The position numbers and the translations under genes were made by a program. Of a stretch of DNA of 62,215 bases, positions 49,505 to 60,172 are shown in pieces. Source of the stretch: Nevskiales bacterium (lineage in GTDB: Bacteria > Pseudomonadota > Gammaproteobacteria > Steroidobacterales > GCA-2729495). The DNA lies in assembly GCA_011526045.1 (NCBI GenBank), contig WYBE01000012.1:1-62215 (forward strand). The letters run 5' to 3'. The stretch's first letter is position 1; every line of letters begins with the position of its first letter. A model generated the notes under the pieces. The model saw only the letters and a list, made by a program, of their open reading frames with translations, did not search any database and had not been told where the DNA came from.

Positions 49505-50128
49505 TTACTTGGAGTAGAGCTCGACAACGAGGTTTTCGTTGATGTCGGGCAGGATATCTTCACGGGCAGGGGCCTGCTTCAGCACGCCTACCATCTTCTT
49601 GTCGTCGACCTGAACCCACTCGGGGAACCCGACCTGGCTGGCAATGGACAGGGCACTCTGGATGCGCACCTGCTTCTTCGCCTTCTCGCGAATTTCCACC
49701 GTATCGCCCGCCGCAACCTGATACGACGGAATGTCCACGATCTTGTCGTTGACCATCACGGCACGATGACCGACCAACTGGCGGGCCTCGGCTCGGGTAG
49801 TGGCAAAACCCATGCGGTAGACGGTGTTGTCGAGCCGGCCTTCGAGGATCCGCAGCAGGTTCTCGCCGGTGGCGCCCTTCATGCGGGTGGCCTTCTTGTA
49901 GTAATTGCGGAACTGGCGCTCGAGCACGCCATACATGCGGCGCAGCTTCTGCTTCTCGCGCAGTTGCAGCCCGTAGTCCGACAAGCGGCCCTTGCGCGCG
50001 CCCTGGCTCGCGCCCGGGGGTGATTCGAGCTTGCACTTGGCGTCCAGCGGCTTGATGCCGCTCTTCAGGAAGAGATCAGTCCCCTCCCGGCGTGACAGCT
50101 TGCAAGTTGGTCCCAGATATCTCGCCAT
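49505..50128 (-). CDS. rpsD: 30S ribosomal protein S4
   Basis: S4 of 207 residues (E. coli 206), starting [16 protein letters not shown], with [23 protein letters not shown] and the S4 RNA-binding domain ([24 protein letters not shown]). Early 16S rRNA binder that in E. coli also represses its own operon. Here the gap between rpmJ and rpsM, where the E. coli S4 target lies, is only 31 nt, so that mode of control is doubtful. Confidence 0.98.
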   Translation of the reverse strand: MARYLGPTCKLSRREGTDLFLKSGIKPLDAKCKLESPPGASQGARKGRLSDYGLQLREKQKLRRMYGVLERQFRNYYKKATRMKGATGENLLRILEGRLDNTVYRMGFATTRAEARQLVGHRAVMVNDKIVDIPSYQVAAGDTVEIREKAKKQVRIQSALSIASQVGFPEWVQVDDKKMVGVLKQAPAREDILPDINENLVVELYSK

Positions 50129-50141
50129 GCTTGATTACTCT

Positions 50142-50543
50142 TCAGACCCGCCGCTTCTTGGGCGGACGACAGCCATTGTGGGGAATCGGAGTGACATCCT
50201 CGATATTCGTGATCTTGAAGCCGACCGAGTTCAGCGAGCGCACCGCCGACTCGCGGCCCGGGCCCGGGCCCTGAACGAGCACCTCGAGCGTCTTCACGCC
50301 GTGCTCCAGTGCCGCGACTCCTGCTTTCTCGGCAGCCACCTGGGCGGCGAACGGAGTGCTCTTGCGCGATCCGCGAAAGCCGCAGCCGCCGGCAGACGCC
50401 CATGACAGGACATTGCCCTGCCGGTCGGAGATCGTGATGATCGTATTGTTGAACGAAGCATGCACGTGGGCGATGCCGTCCACCACATGCTTCTTCGTCT
50501 TCTTGCGCGCCTTCTGGGGTGCGGCTGGCTGCTGGGTATTCAT
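50142..50543 (-). CDS. rpsK: 30S ribosomal protein S11
   Basis: S11 of 133 residues (E. coli 129), with [22 protein letters not shown], the [12 protein letters not shown] segment and the C-terminal [17 protein letters not shown] that is almost invariant in bacteria. The first 15 residues are a Pro/Ala/Lys-rich extension typical of some gammaproteobacteria. The gene is 13 nt before rpsD and 29 nt after rpsM in the alpha operon. Confidence 0.98.
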   Translation of the reverse strand: MNTQQPAAPQKARKKTKKHVVDGIAHVHASFNNTIITISDRQGNVLSWASAGGCGFRGSRKSTPFAAQVAAEKAGVAALEHGVKTLEVLVQGPGPGRESAVRSLNSVGFKITNIEDVTPIPHNGCRPPKKRRV

Positions 50544-50572
50544 TCGCTGACCGTCTCTCCTGCTCTCAGGTG

Positions 50573-50929
50573 TTATTTGCGGATCGCCCGCCGCGGACCT
50601 TTGCGTGTCCTCGCGTTGGTGCGGGTGCGCTGGCCACGCAGCGGCAGACCCTTGCGATGACGCAGGCCGCGGTAGGTGCCAAGGTCCATCAGCCGCTTGA
50701 TGTTCATGGAAACCTGGCGCCGCAGGTCGCCTTCGACCGGCACCTTGGCGATCACGGCACGCAGGCGCTCGACCTCGGATTCGGTAAGGTCCTTGACCTT
50801 TGCATCCTCGGCCACGTTGGCCGCCTTGCAGAACAGCGCTGCACTGCTGCGGCCGATGCCGTAGATGCTGGTAAGGGCGATCACCACGTGCTTGTTCGCC
50901 GGTATGTTAATGCCCGCTATACGCGCCAT
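50573..50929 (-). CDS. rpsM: 30S ribosomal protein S13
   Basis: S13 of 118 residues, equal to E. coli, with the start [26 protein letters not shown] and the C-terminal [31 protein letters not shown] that contacts P-site tRNA and the subunit bridge B1. It heads the alpha operon genes after rpmJ. The upstream gap is only 31 nt, so an alpha-operon leader of E. coli type is absent. Confidence 0.98.
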   Translation of the reverse strand: MARIAGINIPANKHVVIALTSIYGIGRSSAALFCKAANVAEDAKVKDLTESEVERLRAVIAKVPVEGDLRRQVSMNIKRLMDLGTYRGLRHRKGLPLRGQRTRTNARTRKGPRRAIRK

Positions 50930-50960
50930 TCATGCCATCTCCGAGGTAAAGCGCTGAGTC

Positions 50961-51074
50961 TCAGCCCTGGCGCTGCTTGTGACGGGGATCCGGGCAGATC
51001 ACCCGTACCCTGCCGTTGCGGCGGATGATCTTGCAGTTCCTGCAGATCCGTTTTACTGAAGGCCGAACTTTCAT
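50961..51074 (-). CDS. rpmJ: 50S ribosomal protein L36
   Basis: L36 of 37 residues, beginning [19 protein letters not shown]. It is the zinc-binding (C+) form, with C11, C14, C27 and H32 present. Open frame continues 24 codons upstream into the secY-rpmJ gap, but the 37-residue length is the family norm. It sits between secY (40 nt) and rpsM, as in E. coli. Confidence 0.97.
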   Translation of the reverse strand: MKVRPSVKRICRNCKIIRRNGRVRVICPDPRHKQRQG

Positions 51075-51114
51075 GTCCTGTCTCCGGGAAACCCTTTCAC
51101 AATCGCCGATCCGC

Positions 51115-52458
51115 TCAGCGGATCTGGCCCGCCCTGCCGTAACCACGCAGGTTGGCCTTCTCGAGCAGGCCCTTGTACTGATGCGACATCATGTGCGCCT
51201 GCAACTGGGCCATGAAATCCATGCTACCCACCACGATGATCAACAGCGACGTGCCGCCGAAGTAGAACGGCACCTTCCAGTACGTGATCATCAACTGTGG
51301 CAACAGGCAGATGAGCATGATGTAGAGGCCGCCCCAGAAGGTGAGGCGTGTCAGTACGCGGTCGATGTACTCGGCGGTCTGCTGGCCCGGCCGGATTCCC
51401 GGCAGGAACGCCCCCGAGCGCTTGAGGTTGTCGGCCGTCTCCCGCGCATCGAATACCAGGGCGGTATAGAAGAAGCAGAAAAACAGGATCAGCACGGCAT
51501 AGAGCAGGTCGTAGAGCAACTGGCCCGGCGACAGCTCAGCGGCAAGGGTCTGCAGCCAGCCGAAGCTCTCGTTGGTCCCGAACCAGCTCGCGATGGTTGC
51601 GGGAAACAGGATGAGGCTCGAGGCGAAGATCGGCGGAATGACGCCGGACATGTTGATCTTGAATGGCAGATGCGTGGATTGCCCGGCATAGAGCCGCCGG
51701 CCTTGCTGACGCTTCGCATAGTGCACCGGCAGGCGACGCTGGCCGCGCTCGAGGAAGCACACGGCAGTGGTGATGCCGAACACCAGCAGGACCAGCATCA
51801 GCGCCAGGATCGCGGATATCTCACCGGTGTTGACCAGCTCGAGGGTGCTGCCGATGGCCGTAGGCAGTCCCGCGACGATGCTGCCGAGGATGATCATCGT
51901 GATGCCGTTACCGATGCCCCGTTCGGTGATCTGCTCGCCGAGCCACATGAGGAATATGGTGCCCGTGACCAGGGTCACGACGGCCGTGAACACGAAGTTG
52001 AAGCCGGGGTTGATCACCAGCCCCTGGTTCTGCATCGCGAGCGCCGCCCCGACCGACTGGAAACCACCGAGGAGAACAGTGCTGTAACGCGTCCACTGCG
52101 TGATCTTGCGCCGGCCCGACTCGCCTTCCTTCTTGATCCGGGCCAGTGATGGCACCACGGTGGCCGCCATCTGCAGGATGATGGATGCGGAGATGTACGG
52201 CATGATGCCCAGCGCGAACATGCTCATGCGCTCGAGCGCACCGCCCGAGAACATGTTGAACATCGACAGGATCGTGCCCGACTGCTGCTGAAAGAAACGG
52301 TCGAGCGCCTCCGGATCGATACCCGGGACCGGAATGAACGTGCCAACGCGGTACACGAACAGCGCGCCGAGCAGGAACAGGATTCGCTGCCGCAAGTCGG
52401 CAAAACGGGTTGCTTCCGACAATGCTGCCGCCGGATTGACCAAACCGCCCTTCGCCAC
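51115..52458 (-). CDS. secY: Preprotein translocase subunit SecY
   Basis: SecY is the channel of the SecYEG translocon. The 447-residue product has ten membrane helices, the plug-region sequence [28 protein letters not shown] in part, and the cytoplasmic loops with [15 protein letters not shown] and [17 protein letters not shown] that bind SecA and the ribosome. GTG 52458 is chosen because GAGG lies 8 nt upstream; the in-frame extension of 34 residues is Arg-rich and not SecY-like. Last large gene of the spc operon, 55 nt after rplO. Confidence 0.97.
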   Translation of the reverse strand: MAKGGLVNPAAALSEATRFADLRQRILFLLGALFVYRVGTFIPVPGIDPEALDRFFQQQSGTILSMFNMFSGGALERMSMFALGIMPYISASIILQMAATVVPSLARIKKEGESGRRKITQWTRYSTVLLGGFQSVGAALAMQNQGLVINPGFNFVFTAVVTLVTGTIFLMWLGEQITERGIGNGITMIILGSIVAGLPTAIGSTLELVNTGEISAILALMLVLLVFGITTAVCFLERGQRRLPVHYAKRQQGRRLYAGQSTHLPFKINMSGVIPPIFASSLILFPATIASWFGTNESFGWLQTLAAELSPGQLLYDLLYAVLILFFCFFYTALVFDARETADNLKRSGAFLPGIRPGQQTAEYIDRVLTRLTFWGGLYIMLICLLPQLMITYWKVPFYFGGTSLLIIVVGSMDFMAQLQAHMMSHQYKGLLEKANLRGYGRAGQIR

Positions 52459-52513
52459 GACTTTGCCTCTTGCCTTCCTTAAATTCCCGCGCAACGCACG
52501 CTGCGTTACCGGA

Positions 52514-52945
52514 TCATTCCTGGATCGAGCCGCCTGCGGCCTCGATAGCCTTGCGGGCACCGGCGGTCAACGCCAGCCCGCGAACCCGCACTGCCTTGTC
52601 GAGAGCACCTGACAGGATCACTTTCGCGCGCAGGGCCTGCTGATGCACGATCCCTGCCCGCTTCAGACTGTCGAGATCGATCACGTCATCGGCGGGAATA
52701 CCCAGCTCGTGAAGCCGCACCTCCGCGGTCTCGATGGCCTTGGCGGACACGAAACCAATCTTCGGCAGGCGGCGCTGCAGCGGCATCTGGCCGCCTTCGA
52801 AACCGACCTTGTGGTAGCCACCGGCACGCGCATGCTGGCCCTTATGGCCGCGCCCGCAGGTTTTGCCTTGCCCGGCCGAACTGCCGCGGCCGAGCCGCTT
52901 CGGCGCCTTGCGGCTGCCGGGCTTGAGGTCGTTCAGTCGCATCAC
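52514..52945 (-). CDS. rplO: 50S ribosomal protein L15
   Basis: L15 of 143 residues (E. coli 144) beginning [20 protein letters not shown], with the Gly-rich [16 protein letters not shown] loop and [17 protein letters not shown]. The C-terminal domain ends [15 protein letters not shown]. Its ATG overlaps the rpmD stop by 4 nt (52942-52945). An internal stretch of the spc operon conserved in all bacteria: rpsE-rpmD-rplO-secY. Confidence 0.98.
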   Translation of the reverse strand: MMRLNDLKPGSRKAPKRLGRGSSAGQGKTCGRGHKGQHARAGGYHKVGFEGGQMPLQRRLPKIGFVSAKAIETAEVRLHELGIPADDVIDLDSLKRAGIVHQQALRAKVILSGALDKAVRVRGLALTAGARKAIEAAGGSIQE

Positions 52946-53130
52946 GCCTCCTCGACGCGCAGCAGGTACGCCGCGCGGTTGATCATGCCCCGATTGGCCG
53001 GCGTGTCGGCCACGACGACCGACTGCCGGATCCTGCGCAGGCCCAGCCCATTGACGCAGGCCCGATGTGCAGCAATGCGTCCGGCAGTGCTCCGCACCAG
53101 GGTTACCTTGATTTTACCGGGCTTGCCCAT
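52942..53130 (-). CDS. rpmD: 50S ribosomal protein L30
   Basis: L30 of 62 residues (E. coli 59) with [26 protein letters not shown] and the ending [15 protein letters not shown]. Four nucleotides separate it from rpsE and its 3' end overlaps rplO, so translation of the three genes is likely coupled. L30 is absent in some bacterial lineages; its presence fits a proteobacterium. Confidence 0.97.
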   Translation of the reverse strand: MGKPGKIKVTLVRSTAGRIAAHRACVNGLGLRRIRQSVVVADTPANRGMINRAAYLLRVEEA

Positions 53131-53134
53131 CTGG

Positions 53135-53647
53135 TCAGTCCTGGATCTCGCTCAATGTCTTGCCACGCTTGGCCGCGATCATCTCGGGAGAGCGCGCGGC
53201 CTGCAGCGCCTTGACGGTCGCGCGCACGACGTTGATCGGATTGCGCGATCCGTAGATCTTGGCAAGCACGTTGCGCACGCCGGCGCACTCGAGCACGGCG
53301 CGCATGGCGCCGCCGGCGATGATGCCCGTGCCTTCCGCAGCCGGCTGCATGTAAACACGCGTCGCGCCGTGCGAGCCGGTCATCGCGCAGTGCAGGGTGT
53401 CCTTGTGCAGATCGACACGACGCATGTTCTTGCGTGCAGCCTGCATCGCCTTCTGAATCGCGTTTGGCACCTCACGAGCCTTGCCATACCCGAAGGCAAC
53501 CTGCCCCTTGCCGTCGCCGACCACGGTCAGCGCCGTGAAGCCGAATTGGCGCCCGCCCTTCACGACTTTGGCCACGCGGTTCACCGTGACGAGCTTCTCG
53601 AGGAAGTCGTCGCCGGAAGATGTCGCTGCCTGTTCAAATCTGGCCAT
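53135..53647 (-). CDS. rpsE: 30S ribosomal protein S5
   Basis: S5 of 170 residues (E. coli 167), with [32 protein letters not shown] in part and [30 protein letters not shown]5 takes part in decoding accuracy and mutations in the N-terminal domain give ram or spectinomycin phenotypes. It follows rplR by 14 nt in the spc operon. Confidence 0.98.
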   Translation of the reverse strand: MARFEQAATSSGDDFLEKLVTVNRVAKVVKGGRQFGFTALTVVGDGKGQVAFGYGKAREVPNAIQKAMQAARKNMRRVDLHKDTLHCAMTGSHGATRVYMQPAAEGTGIIAGGAMRAVLECAGVRNVLAKIYGSRNPINVVRATVKALQAARSPEMIAAKRGKTLSEIQD

Positions 53648-53661
53648 GCTTCAATACCCTG

Positions 53662-54015
53662 CTAGAACTCGAGCCCGCTCTCGCGGGCGGCGTCGGCCAG
53701 CGCCTTGACGCGGCCGTGGAAGCGAAAACCCGATCGGTCGAACGCGACTCGGCTCACGCCCGCTGCCTTCGCCTTCTCGGCAATTGCCTTGCCGACCGCG
53801 GCTGCGGCAGCGACGTTTCCGGTGTTCTTGACGCCCTGGCGAACTGCAGCCTGCACGGTCGATGCCGCAGCGACCACCGTGCCACCATCGGGCGCAATGA
53901 GCTGCGCGTAGATGTGACGCGGTGTGCGGTGAATCGACAAACGATGCACCGCAAGTTCCCGGATCTGAAACCGCCCCCTTCGGGCGCGGCGCAGTCTTAC
54001 TTCGTTCTTTCTCAT
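53662..54015 (-). CDS. rplR: 50S ribosomal protein L18
   Basis: L18 of 117 residues (E. coli 117), a 5S rRNA-binding protein, with the basic start [14 protein letters not shown] and the ending [30 protein letters not shown], which is typical. It follows rplF by 38 nt. The other 5S rRNA binder of the window is L5 (rplE). Confidence 0.98.
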   Translation of the reverse strand: MRKNEVRLRRARRGRFQIRELAVHRLSIHRTPRHIYAQLIAPDGGTVVAAASTVQAAVRQGVKNTGNVAAAAAVGKAIAEKAKAAGVSRVAFDRSGFRFHGRVKALADAARESGLEF

Positions 54016-54053
54016 GGATCGAAAGTTCCGCTCTGCGCGACCAACGGTCGCGA

Positions 54054-54587
54054 CTACTTCTTCTTCGCTTCCTTCAGCACTACCTTTTCATCTGCGTAGC
54101 GAACACCCTTGCCCTTGTACGGCTCCGGTGATCGGTACGCCCGGATTTCGGCCGCAACCTGGCCGACCTTCTGTCGATCGACTCCCTTGACGATGATCTC
54201 GGTCTGGCTCGGAGTCTCCACGGTGATACCTTCCGGTACCGCGTAGACCACCGGGTGCGAAAACCCGAGCGTCAGGTTGAGCTTGCGTCCCTGCGCCTGA
54301 GCGCGATAACCGACGCCCACCAGCTCGAGCTTGCGCTCGAAACCCTTGGTCACTCCGGCGACCATGTTCGCGAGCAGTGCGCGAGTCGTGCCGGATACGA
54401 CGTTCGCGGTGCGCCCGCCGGAGCGGGCCGCGACCTGCGCCTTGCCGTCGGCAACGCGAACCTCGACACGTGGATGCAACGCCAGCGAGAGCTCGCCCTT
54501 CGGTCCCTTGACCTTCACCGTCGATGGAGCAGCGGTGACTTCCACACCCTTCGGCAGCTCAACCGGTCTTTTTGCGACTCTGGACAT
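54054..54587 (-). CDS. rplF: 50S ribosomal protein L6
   Basis: L6 of 177 residues, as in E. coli, starting [18 protein letters not shown], with [18 protein letters not shown] and the near-invariant C-terminal [20 protein letters not shown]. It sits near the sarcin-ricin loop and L7/L12 base. Order rpsH-rplF-rplR is standard. Confidence 0.98.
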   Translation of the reverse strand: MSRVAKRPVELPKGVEVTAAPSTVKVKGPKGELSLALHPRVEVRVADGKAQVAARSGGRTANVVSGTTRALLANMVAGVTKGFERKLELVGVGYRAQAQGRKLNLTLGFSHPVVYAVPEGITVETPSQTEIIVKGVDRQKVGQVAAEIRAYRSPEPYKGKGVRYADEKVVLKEAKKK

Positions 54588-54631
54588 GTTCTTAACCCAC
54601 GGATCCGTTCATGCCGTAATCGGTATTGCCG

Positions 54632-55030
54632 TCAGGAAACCACACAGATCACTTCGCCGCCGAGCCCGCGCGATCGTGCGGCACGGTCGCTCATGACCCC
54701 GACTGGCGTCGATATGATGGCCACGCCCAGGCCACCCATCACCTTCGGCAGCTTGTCCTTGCGCCGGTAGCTGCGCAGCCCCGGCCGGCTCACCCGGCGC
54801 AGGTGCTCGATCACCGGCCTGCCGTCGAAGTACTTCAGTTCCACCACCAGCTCACGCTGGTTTCCCGGTTTCTCGCTCACCTGGAAGGTGTCGATATAGC
54901 CCTCGTCGCGCAACACCGCGGCGATGGCCTCCTTGTGGTGCGATGAAGGCATGCTCACGCTCTTCAGCCCCGCCCGCTGGCCATTGCGGATGCGAGTCAA
55001 CATGTCGGCTATGGGATCATTCATGCTCAT
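54632..55030 (-). CDS. rpsH: 30S ribosomal protein S8
   Basis: S8 of 132 residues, beginning [17 protein letters not shown] as in E. coli (MSMQDPIADML). The start ATG 55030 follows GGGAG by about 10 nt; a second ATG is two codons later. The C-terminus carries the expected [22 protein letters not shown] and GGEVICVVS. In E. coli S8 represses the spc operon by binding near rplE; that target cannot be judged here by eye. Confidence 0.98.
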   Translation of the reverse strand: MSMNDPIADMLTRIRNGQRAGLKSVSMPSSHHKEAIAAVLRDEGYIDTFQVSEKPGNQRELVVELKYFDGRPVIEHLRRVSRPGLRSYRRKDKLPKVMGGLGVAIISTPVGVMSDRAARSRGLGGEVICVVS

Positions 55031-55052
55031 TGGACGATTGCTCCCGCGCGCC

Positions 55053-55358
55053 TTACCAGCTTGCCTTGGTGAGACCGGGGACGTTGCCGGCCATTGCCTG
55101 TTCACGCAGCTTGTTACGCCCCAGCCCGAACTTCTGGTAGTAGCCACGCGAGCGCCCAGTGATCGCGCAACGGCTGCGCAGCCGGATCGGATTGGCGTCG
55201 CGCGGCAACGCCTGGAGCTGGCGTAGCGCATCCTGCCGGTGCTCGTCGCCGGTTGCAGGGTTCTGAATCAGTTTCTTGAGCTCCGCGCGCTTCTTCGCAT
55301 AGCGCTGCACCGTTTTCAGGCGCCTGGTCTCACGCAGAACCATTGATTTCTTTGCCAT
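55053..55358 (-). CDS. rpsN: 30S ribosomal protein S14
   Basis: S14 of 101 residues, the longer zinc-free (C-) form found in gammaproteobacteria, with [45 protein letters not shown] and the ending [11 protein letters not shown]. It lacks the CxxC pairs of the short zinc form. It follows rplE by 32 nt. Confidence 0.98.
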   Translation of the reverse strand: MAKKSMVLRETRRLKTVQRYAKKRAELKKLIQNPATGDEHRQDALRQLQALPRDANPIRLRSRCAITGRSRGYYQKFGLGRNKLREQAMAGNVPGLTKASW

Positions 55359-55390
55359 CGGGATATTGCTCGCCTTGCTAGGTCCGTCGG

Positions 55391-55930
55391 TTACCTGCGG
55401 AACGGAAAATTGAACGCCTCGAGGAGCGCACGCGCATGAGCGTCACTTCTCGCTGTCGTGGTAATCGTCACATCCAGGCCACGCACCGCATCGACCTGGC
55501 TGTAGTCGATTTCCGGAAAGATGATCTGCTCCTGAATGCCGAGGCTGTAGTTGCCCTGGCCATCGAAGGAACGGGAGTTCAGGCCGCGGAAGTCACGAAT
55601 CCGGGGAATCGCGATGTTGATGAGGCGATCGAGGAATTCGTACATTCGCTGCCGGCGCAGCGTCACCTTGCAGCCGATCAGCTGACCCTGGCGAATCTTG
55701 AAGGTCGCCACGGACTTCCTTGCCTTGGTCGCAACCGGCTTCTGCCCGGTGATGAGCATGAGATCGCCCATGGCTTTGTCCACGATCTTCTTGTCGTTGA
55801 TCGCTTCGCCCACGCCCATGTTCAGCGTGATCTTGGTAATACGCGGTACCTCGAGCCTGTTGCCAAGCCCGAGCTGCTGCTGCAGCTTCGGCACCACTTC
55901 CTTCGCGTAGAACTGTTGTAGCCTTGCCAT
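55391..55930 (-). CDS. rplE: 50S ribosomal protein L5
   Basis: L5 of 179 residues, as in E. coli, a 5S rRNA-binding protein that contacts P-site tRNA. Recognisable: [43 protein letters not shown] and [22 protein letters not shown]. It follows rplX by 31 nt in the spc operon. Confidence 0.98.
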   Translation of the reverse strand: MARLQQFYAKEVVPKLQQQLGLGNRLEVPRITKITLNMGVGEAINDKKIVDKAMGDLMLITGQKPVATKARKSVATFKIRQGQLIGCKVTLRRQRMYEFLDRLINIAIPRIRDFRGLNSRSFDGQGNYSLGIQEQIIFPEIDYSQVDAVRGLDVTITTTARSDAHARALLEAFNFPFRR

Positions 55931-55961
55931 GGTTTCGGGACCTGTCCTGCAACGTAGGGGA

Positions 55962-56276
55962 CTAGACGTCCACCACCTCGTTATTCGAACGGAAGATCCG
56001 CACGCGGCGCCCGTCTTCCAGAATCTTTACGCCCACCCGATCGCCCTTCTGCGAAATCGGGTTGAACAACATCACGTTGGAGATGTGCATCGGCATCTCC
56101 ATCTCGATGATGCCGCCCGCGCGATTTTTGCCAGGGTTCGGCTTCTGGTGCTTTTTCACCACGTTGACGTTTTCCACCACCACGCGATCACCGTCCACGC
56201 GCAGAACAGTGCCGCGACGGCCCTTGTCCTTGCCGGTGGTGACGATCACCTCATCGCCTTTGCGAATCTTCTTCAT
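55962..56276 (-). CDS. rplX: 50S ribosomal protein L24
   Basis: L24 of 104 residues with the KOW motif [25 protein letters not shown] at the N-terminus and [17 protein letters not shown]24 is one of two proteins that start 50S assembly. It comes 22 nt after rplN. Confidence 0.98.
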   Translation of the reverse strand: MKKIRKGDEVIVTTGKDKGRRGTVLRVDGDRVVVENVNVVKKHQKPNPGKNRAGGIIEMEMPMHISNVMLFNPISQKGDRVGVKILEDGRRVRIFRSNNEVVDV

Positions 56277-56298
56277 ATCAGTCGTTCCGGTCCGGGGC

Positions 56299-56667
56299 CT
56301 ACAGCACTTCCGGTGCCAGTGAAATGATCTTCATGAAGTTCTCCGTGCGCAGCTCGCGGGTGACCGGTCCGAAAATTCGCGTGCCGATCGGCTCCAGCTT
56401 CGGTGAGAGCAGAACCGCGGCGTTGTCATCGAAGCGAATCAGCGAACCGTCCTGGCGGCGCACTCCCTTGGTTGTGCGCACGACAACGGCGCTATAAACC
56501 TCGCCCTTCTTGACGCGACCCTTCGGGATCGCATCCTTGATGCTGACTTTGATCACGTCACCCACGCCGGCGTAGCGGCGCTTCGACCCCCCGAGCACCT
56601 TGATGCACATCAGCCGCTTTGCGCCGCTGTTGTCCGCAGCGTTGAGCATTGTCCGCATCTGAATCAT
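56299..56667 (-). CDS. rplN: 50S ribosomal protein L14
   Basis: L14 of 122 residues (E. coli 123) starting [20 protein letters not shown], with [20 protein letters not shown] and the ending [12 protein letters not shown]. It is the docking site of RsfS, also encoded in this window. It is taken as the first gene of the spc operon; no promoter was recognised in the 44-nt gap after rpsQ. The frame runs 38 codons further up, into rpsQ, and is rejected. Confidence 0.98.
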   Translation of the reverse strand: MIQMRTMLNAADNSGAKRLMCIKVLGGSKRRYAGVGDVIKVSIKDAIPKGRVKKGEVYSAVVVRTTKGVRRQDGSLIRFDDNAAVLLSPKLEPIGTRIFGPVTRELRTENFMKIISLAPEVL

Positions 56668-56711
56668 GACTGCATTCCGCCAATCCGATAGGTTCTGCGC
56701 CAACAGGCCAA

Positions 56712-56999
56712 TCACTGCGCCTCGGTACGCTGCAGGACTTCTGCAACGCGCCAGGACTTGCGCCGCGAAATCGGCCGGCATTCGACGATGGCGACCAGAT
56801 CACCTTCCCGGCAGGTATTGGATTCATCGTGCGCAAGGAGCTGGGTGGTGCGGCGAATGTACTTGCCGAACAACGGATGACGAACGACACGCTCGATCGC
56901 CACCGCTACGGTCTTGTCCATCTTGCTGCTGACCACTCGTCCGGTCATCGTCCGTCGGCCTTTTTCGCCGCTGGTCGCTTGCATGTTCTGCTCGCTCAT
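56712..56999 (-). CDS. rpsQ: 30S ribosomal protein S17
   Basis: S17 of 95 residues (E. coli 84), with [32 protein letters not shown] and the [15 protein letters not shown] ending. The N-terminal extension of about 15 residues ([16 protein letters not shown]) is common outside enterics. ATG 56999 overlaps the rpmC stop by 4 nt. It is the last gene of the S10 operon. Confidence 0.98.
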   Translation of the reverse strand: MSEQNMQATSGEKGRRTMTGRVVSSKMDKTVAVAIERVVRHPLFGKYIRRTTQLLAHDESNTCREGDLVAIVECRPISRRKSWRVAEVLQRTEAQ

Positions 57000-57211
57000 C
57001 CTCGGGCTCCCGCCGTTTTCTGCCGCAACTCCTGCTCCCGCAGAACAGTCTTGAGCCGGGCAATGTCCCTGCGAACCCGCGATATCTGGTCGGGGCGGGC
57101 CTGCTGTCCGGTCGCCTGCTGCACGCGCAGGTTGAACTGCTCGCGGCGCAGTTCCAGCAGCTGCTCCAGGAGCTCGGCGCTGCTCTTCGTCCTGAGTTCC
57201 CCAGCCTTCAT
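56996..57211 (-). CDS. rpmC: 50S ribosomal protein L29
   Basis: L29 of 71 residues, two long helices, with [36 protein letters not shown] in part and the expected [13 protein letters not shown]. It lines the tunnel exit next to L23. Its ATG shares one base with the rplP stop (TGATG at 57213-57209) and its 3' end overlaps rpsQ. Confidence 0.97.
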   Translation of the reverse strand: MKAGELRTKSSAELLEQLLELRREQFNLRVQQATGQQARPDQISRVRRDIARLKTVLREQELRQKTAGARG

Positions 57212-57624
57212 CAGATGACTCCCCGGGTCACAATGACCGTGGCGAGCGGCAGCTTCGCAGCAGCCAGCTTGAACGCCTCGCGAGCCGTTTCCTCGGTCAC
57301 GCCTTCCATCTCGTAGAGGATGCGACCCGGCTGCACGAGGGCAGCCCAGTACTCCACGTTACCCTTACCCTTGCCCTGCCTGACTTCCAGCGGCTTCTGG
57401 GTGATGGGCTTGTCCGGGAAAATCCGGATCCAGACCTTTCCGCCACGTTTGATGAAGCGCGTAATGGCCCGGCGGCCTGCCTCGATCTGCCGGGCCGTAA
57501 GCCGCCCGCGCTCGATCGCTTTCAGGCCGTAATCGCCGAAAGCGACCGAACTGCCACGATGGGCGAGCCCGCGATTCCGGCCCTTGAACTGCTTGCGAAA
57601 CTTGGTGCGCTTTGGCTGCAGCAT
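57211..57624 (-). CDS. rplP: 50S ribosomal protein L16
   Basis: L16 of 137 residues (E. coli 136) starting [19 protein letters not shown], with [41 protein letters not shown] in part. The conserved Arg in the [12 protein letters not shown] region (hydroxylated in some bacteria by RoxA/YcfD) is present. It follows rpsC by 15 nt. Confidence 0.98.
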   Translation of the reverse strand: MLQPKRTKFRKQFKGRNRGLAHRGSSVAFGDYGLKAIERGRLTARQIEAGRRAITRFIKRGGKVWIRIFPDKPITQKPLEVRQGKGKGNVEYWAALVQPGRILYEMEGVTEETAREAFKLAAAKLPLATVIVTRGVI

Positions 57625-57639
57625 CGACTTCCCGTCCCG

Positions 57640-58323
57640 TTAATGAGCGGCCTGCTCTGCAGCTTGCGCCGGTGCAGCCTCTTCCTTCTCAAAGACCTCA
57701 CCGCGGAAAATCCACACCTTGACGCCGATGACCCCGTAGGTCGTCCTGGCCTCGGCAAGTCCGTAGTCGATGTCCGCGCGGAATGTGTGCAGTGGAACGC
57801 GGCCTTCGCGATACCACTCGGATCGCGCAATTTCAGAGCCATTCAACCTGCCCGACACGCGCACCTTCACGCCGAGCGCCCCGAGGCGCATGGTGTTGGT
57901 CACTGCCCGCTTCATCGCACGGCGGAACATCACGCGCCGCTCCAGTTGCTGGGCAATGCCCTCGGCCACGAGGTACGCGTCGAGCTCGGGCTTGCGGATC
58001 TCCGCGATGTTGATGCGCACATCCGCGAGCGGCATACCGAGCATTGCCGCCACGCCCTTGCGCAGGCTCTCGATGTCTTCGCCCTTCTTGCCGATCACGA
58101 CACCGGGACGGGCGGTATGGATCGTGATATGCGCCTTGCGTGCGGGCCGCTCGATCTGCACGAGACTGACCGACGCCTCCGAAAGCCGTGACCGGATAAA
58201 CCTGCGGATCCGGAAATCGGCGTCCAGATACGTGGGGAAGGTACGCGAATCGGCATACCACTTCGACGCCCAATCGCGCGTGATTCCCAGGCGTATGCCG
58301 ATCGGATTGACCTTATGACCCAT
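57640..58323 (-). CDS. rpsC: 30S ribosomal protein S3
   Basis: S3 of 227 residues (E. coli 233), starting [25 protein letters not shown], with the KH domain [19 protein letters not shown] and the C-terminal [31 protein letters not shown]. It forms part of the mRNA entry helicase with S4 and S5. The last 20 residues are Ala/Glu-rich. Confidence 0.98.
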   Translation of the reverse strand: MGHKVNPIGIRLGITRDWASKWYADSRTFPTYLDADFRIRRFIRSRLSEASVSLVQIERPARKAHITIHTARPGVVIGKKGEDIESLRKGVAAMLGMPLADVRINIAEIRKPELDAYLVAEGIAQQLERRVMFRRAMKRAVTNTMRLGALGVKVRVSGRLNGSEIARSEWYREGRVPLHTFRADIDYGLAEARTTYGVIGVKVWIFRGEVFEKEEAAPAQAAEQAAH

Positions 58324-58347
58324 GCAATATTCCCCGACGGTTCGTTC

Positions 58348-58680
58348 TTACTCGTCCGCAACCCGGACGGTAATGTGGCTGTTGCGCTTGGTGATCCGCG
58401 TGCCGCGGCCCTTTGCGCGGGACGCGTAGCGGCGCAGCGTCGGCGCTTCGTTGACCAGGATACTGCTGACCTTCAACTCGTCTATATCAGCGCCATGGTT
58501 GTTCTCGGCGTTGGCAACGGCCGACTCCAGCACCTTCTTGACTATCCGCGCCCCTTTCTTGGGCATGAACGCCAGAATCTGGAGCGCCTTGCCAACAGGT
58601 GCACCTCGAACCGCGTCAGCCACCAGCCGGCACTTCTGCGGTGAGATGCGTGCGTGACGCAATGTTGCGGTTACCTGCAT
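58348..58680 (-). CDS. rplV: 50S ribosomal protein L22
   Basis: L22 of 110 residues, as in E. coli, with [20 protein letters not shown] and the tunnel beta-hairpin near [25 protein letters not shown]. The hairpin reaches the tunnel constriction where macrolides and arrest peptides act. It lies 5 nt from rpsS and 24 nt from rpsC. Confidence 0.98.
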   Translation of the reverse strand: MQVTATLRHARISPQKCRLVADAVRGAPVGKALQILAFMPKKGARIVKKVLESAVANAENNHGADIDELKVSSILVNEAPTLRRYASRAKGRGTRITKRNSHITVRVADE

Positions 58681-58685
58681 GGCGA

Positions 58686-58979
58686 TTAACTCGCTGGTGC
58701 CTCGGCGGCCTTGGTTTTGCGATCCCCGGAATGCCCCTTGAAGGTGCGCGTCGCCGCAAACTCTCCGAGTTTGTGACCCACCATGTTCTCCGTGACCAGC
58801 ACGGGCACATGATCGCGACCGTTGTGCACGGCGATCGTCAAGCCGACCATTTCCGGAACGATCATCGATCGGCGAGACCAGGTCTTGATCGGCCGGCGAC
58901 TATTGGTGTCCACCGCCTGCCGGACCTTTGCCGCAAGATGTGCGTCCACGAAGGGACCTTTTTTAACTGAACGAGGCAC
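58686..58979 (-). CDS. rpsS: 30S ribosomal protein S19
   Basis: S19 of 97 residues (E. coli 92) with [43 protein letters not shown] and [18 protein letters not shown]. The extra C-terminal residues are Lys/Ala-rich. It follows rplB by 34 nt. Confidence 0.98.
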   Translation of the reverse strand: MPRSVKKGPFVDAHLAAKVRQAVDTNSRRPIKTWSRRSMIVPEMVGLTIAVHNGRDHVPVLVTENMVGHKLGEFAATRTFKGHSGDRKTKAAEAPAS

Positions 58980-59013
58980 CTAAGCAATCTCCAGCCGATG
59001 CGTGGTCTGTCGT

Positions 59014-59841
59014 TTACTTCTTGCGGCGATCCCGGACGATCATCCGGTTTGTCCGCTTGTTGTTGCGAGTCTTGTAGCCCTTGGTCGGCACACCCCACGG
59101 GGACACCGGATGGCGCCCACCGGAGGTCTTGCCCTCACCACCGCCGTGCGGGTGGTCCACCGGGTTCTGGGCAACGCCTCGCACAGTCGGGCGCACGCCG
59201 CGCCAACGCCTGGCGCCGGCCTTTCCCAGACTCTCGAGATTGTGCTCCCCGTGCCCAACCTCGCCGATCGTCGCCCGACACTCGACGTGTATCCGGCGCA
59301 TTTCGCCGGAACGCAGGCGAACGGTGGCATAGACGCCTTCACGCGCGACAATCTGGATACTGCCGCCGGCGGCGCGGGCGAGCTGCGCTCCCTTGCCGGG
59401 CTTGAGTTCTACGCAATGCACCATGGTGCCCACCGGGATATTGCGCAACGGCAGGCTGTTGCCGACCTTGATGGCCGCATCACGCCCAGACAACACCGTA
59501 TCTCCGGCGTTCAGCCCCTTCGGAGCGATCATGTACCGGCGCTCGCCATCCGCGTACACGATCAGCGCGAGGTGAGCCGTTCGGTTCGGATCGTACTCGA
59601 GCCGCTCAACGCGCCCTGCGACACCGTCCTTCTCACGACGAAAATCGATGATCCGGTAACGGCGCTTGTGCCCGCCACCGCGGTGCCGGGTCGTGATGCG
59701 CCCATGGTTGTTCCGACCAGTGCTGCGTTCGAGCTTCGTTACCAGACTCGGACAAGGCTCACCCTTGTGCAATTCGGGCGTCTGGACGCGAATGACGAAG
59801 CGTCGACCTGGCGACGTGGGCTTGAACTGTTGCAGCGGCAT
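59014..59841 (-). CDS. rplB: 50S ribosomal protein L2
   Basis: L2 of 275 residues (E. coli 273), required for subunit association and peptidyl transfer. It has the SH3-like barrel, the [15 protein letters not shown] segment and the C-terminal [31 protein letters not shown] in part, where the universally important His of the DHPHGGG loop is present. It follows rplW by 22 nt. Confidence 0.98.
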   Translation of the reverse strand: MPLQQFKPTSPGRRFVIRVQTPELHKGEPCPSLVTKLERSTGRNNHGRITTRHRGGGHKRRYRIIDFRREKDGVAGRVERLEYDPNRTAHLALIVYADGERRYMIAPKGLNAGDTVLSGRDAAIKVGNSLPLRNIPVGTMVHCVELKPGKGAQLARAAGGSIQIVAREGVYATVRLRSGEMRRIHVECRATIGEVGHGEHNLESLGKAGARRWRGVRPTVRGVAQNPVDHPHGGGEGKTSGGRHPVSPWGVPTKGYKTRNNKRTNRMIVRDRRKK

Positions 59842-59863
59842 GGTGGCGATTCCCGGTCAGTCG

Positions 59864-60172
59864 TTACTCTGGGCCCATGAAATTGATGTCGCTGCCCTCG
59901 GCGAGGCTGACATACGCCTTTTTCCAGTCCTGGCGGCGACCCAGAGCGCGCCCGAAGCGCTTCACCTTGCCCTGCACGTTGACCACGTGTACGCCCTCGA
60001 CCTTGACGTCGAACAGAAACTCGACGGCGCGCCGAATTTCATCCTTCGTGGAGTCACGCCGGACACGAAACACGATCTGCCGGTCACGATCTCCACCGGC
60101 GGTGCTCTTCTCCGAGAGATGCGGACCCAGGATGACTGACATGAGCCGCTCCTTGACATGAACCGCGCTCAT
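59864..60172 (-). CDS. rplW: 50S ribosomal protein L23
   Basis: L23 of 102 residues (E. coli 100), the tunnel-exit docking site of trigger factor and SRP. It has LGPHLSEKS near the N-terminus, [32 protein letters not shown] in part, and [17 protein letters not shown] 60172 overlaps the rplD stop by 4 nt. A second in-frame ATG ten codons on (60142) is an alternative; the overlap favours the first. Confidence 0.97.
   Translation of the reverse strand: MSAVHVKERLMSVILGPHLSEKSTAGGDRDRQIVFRVRRDSTKDEIRRAVEFLFDVKVEGVHVVNVQGKVKRFGRALGRRQDWKKAYVSLAEGSDINFMGPE

Noticed and set aside
50930..50960. S4-binding alpha operon leader between rpmJ and rpsM
   Set aside because: The gap is only 31 nt, too short for the E. 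coli type pseudoknot.
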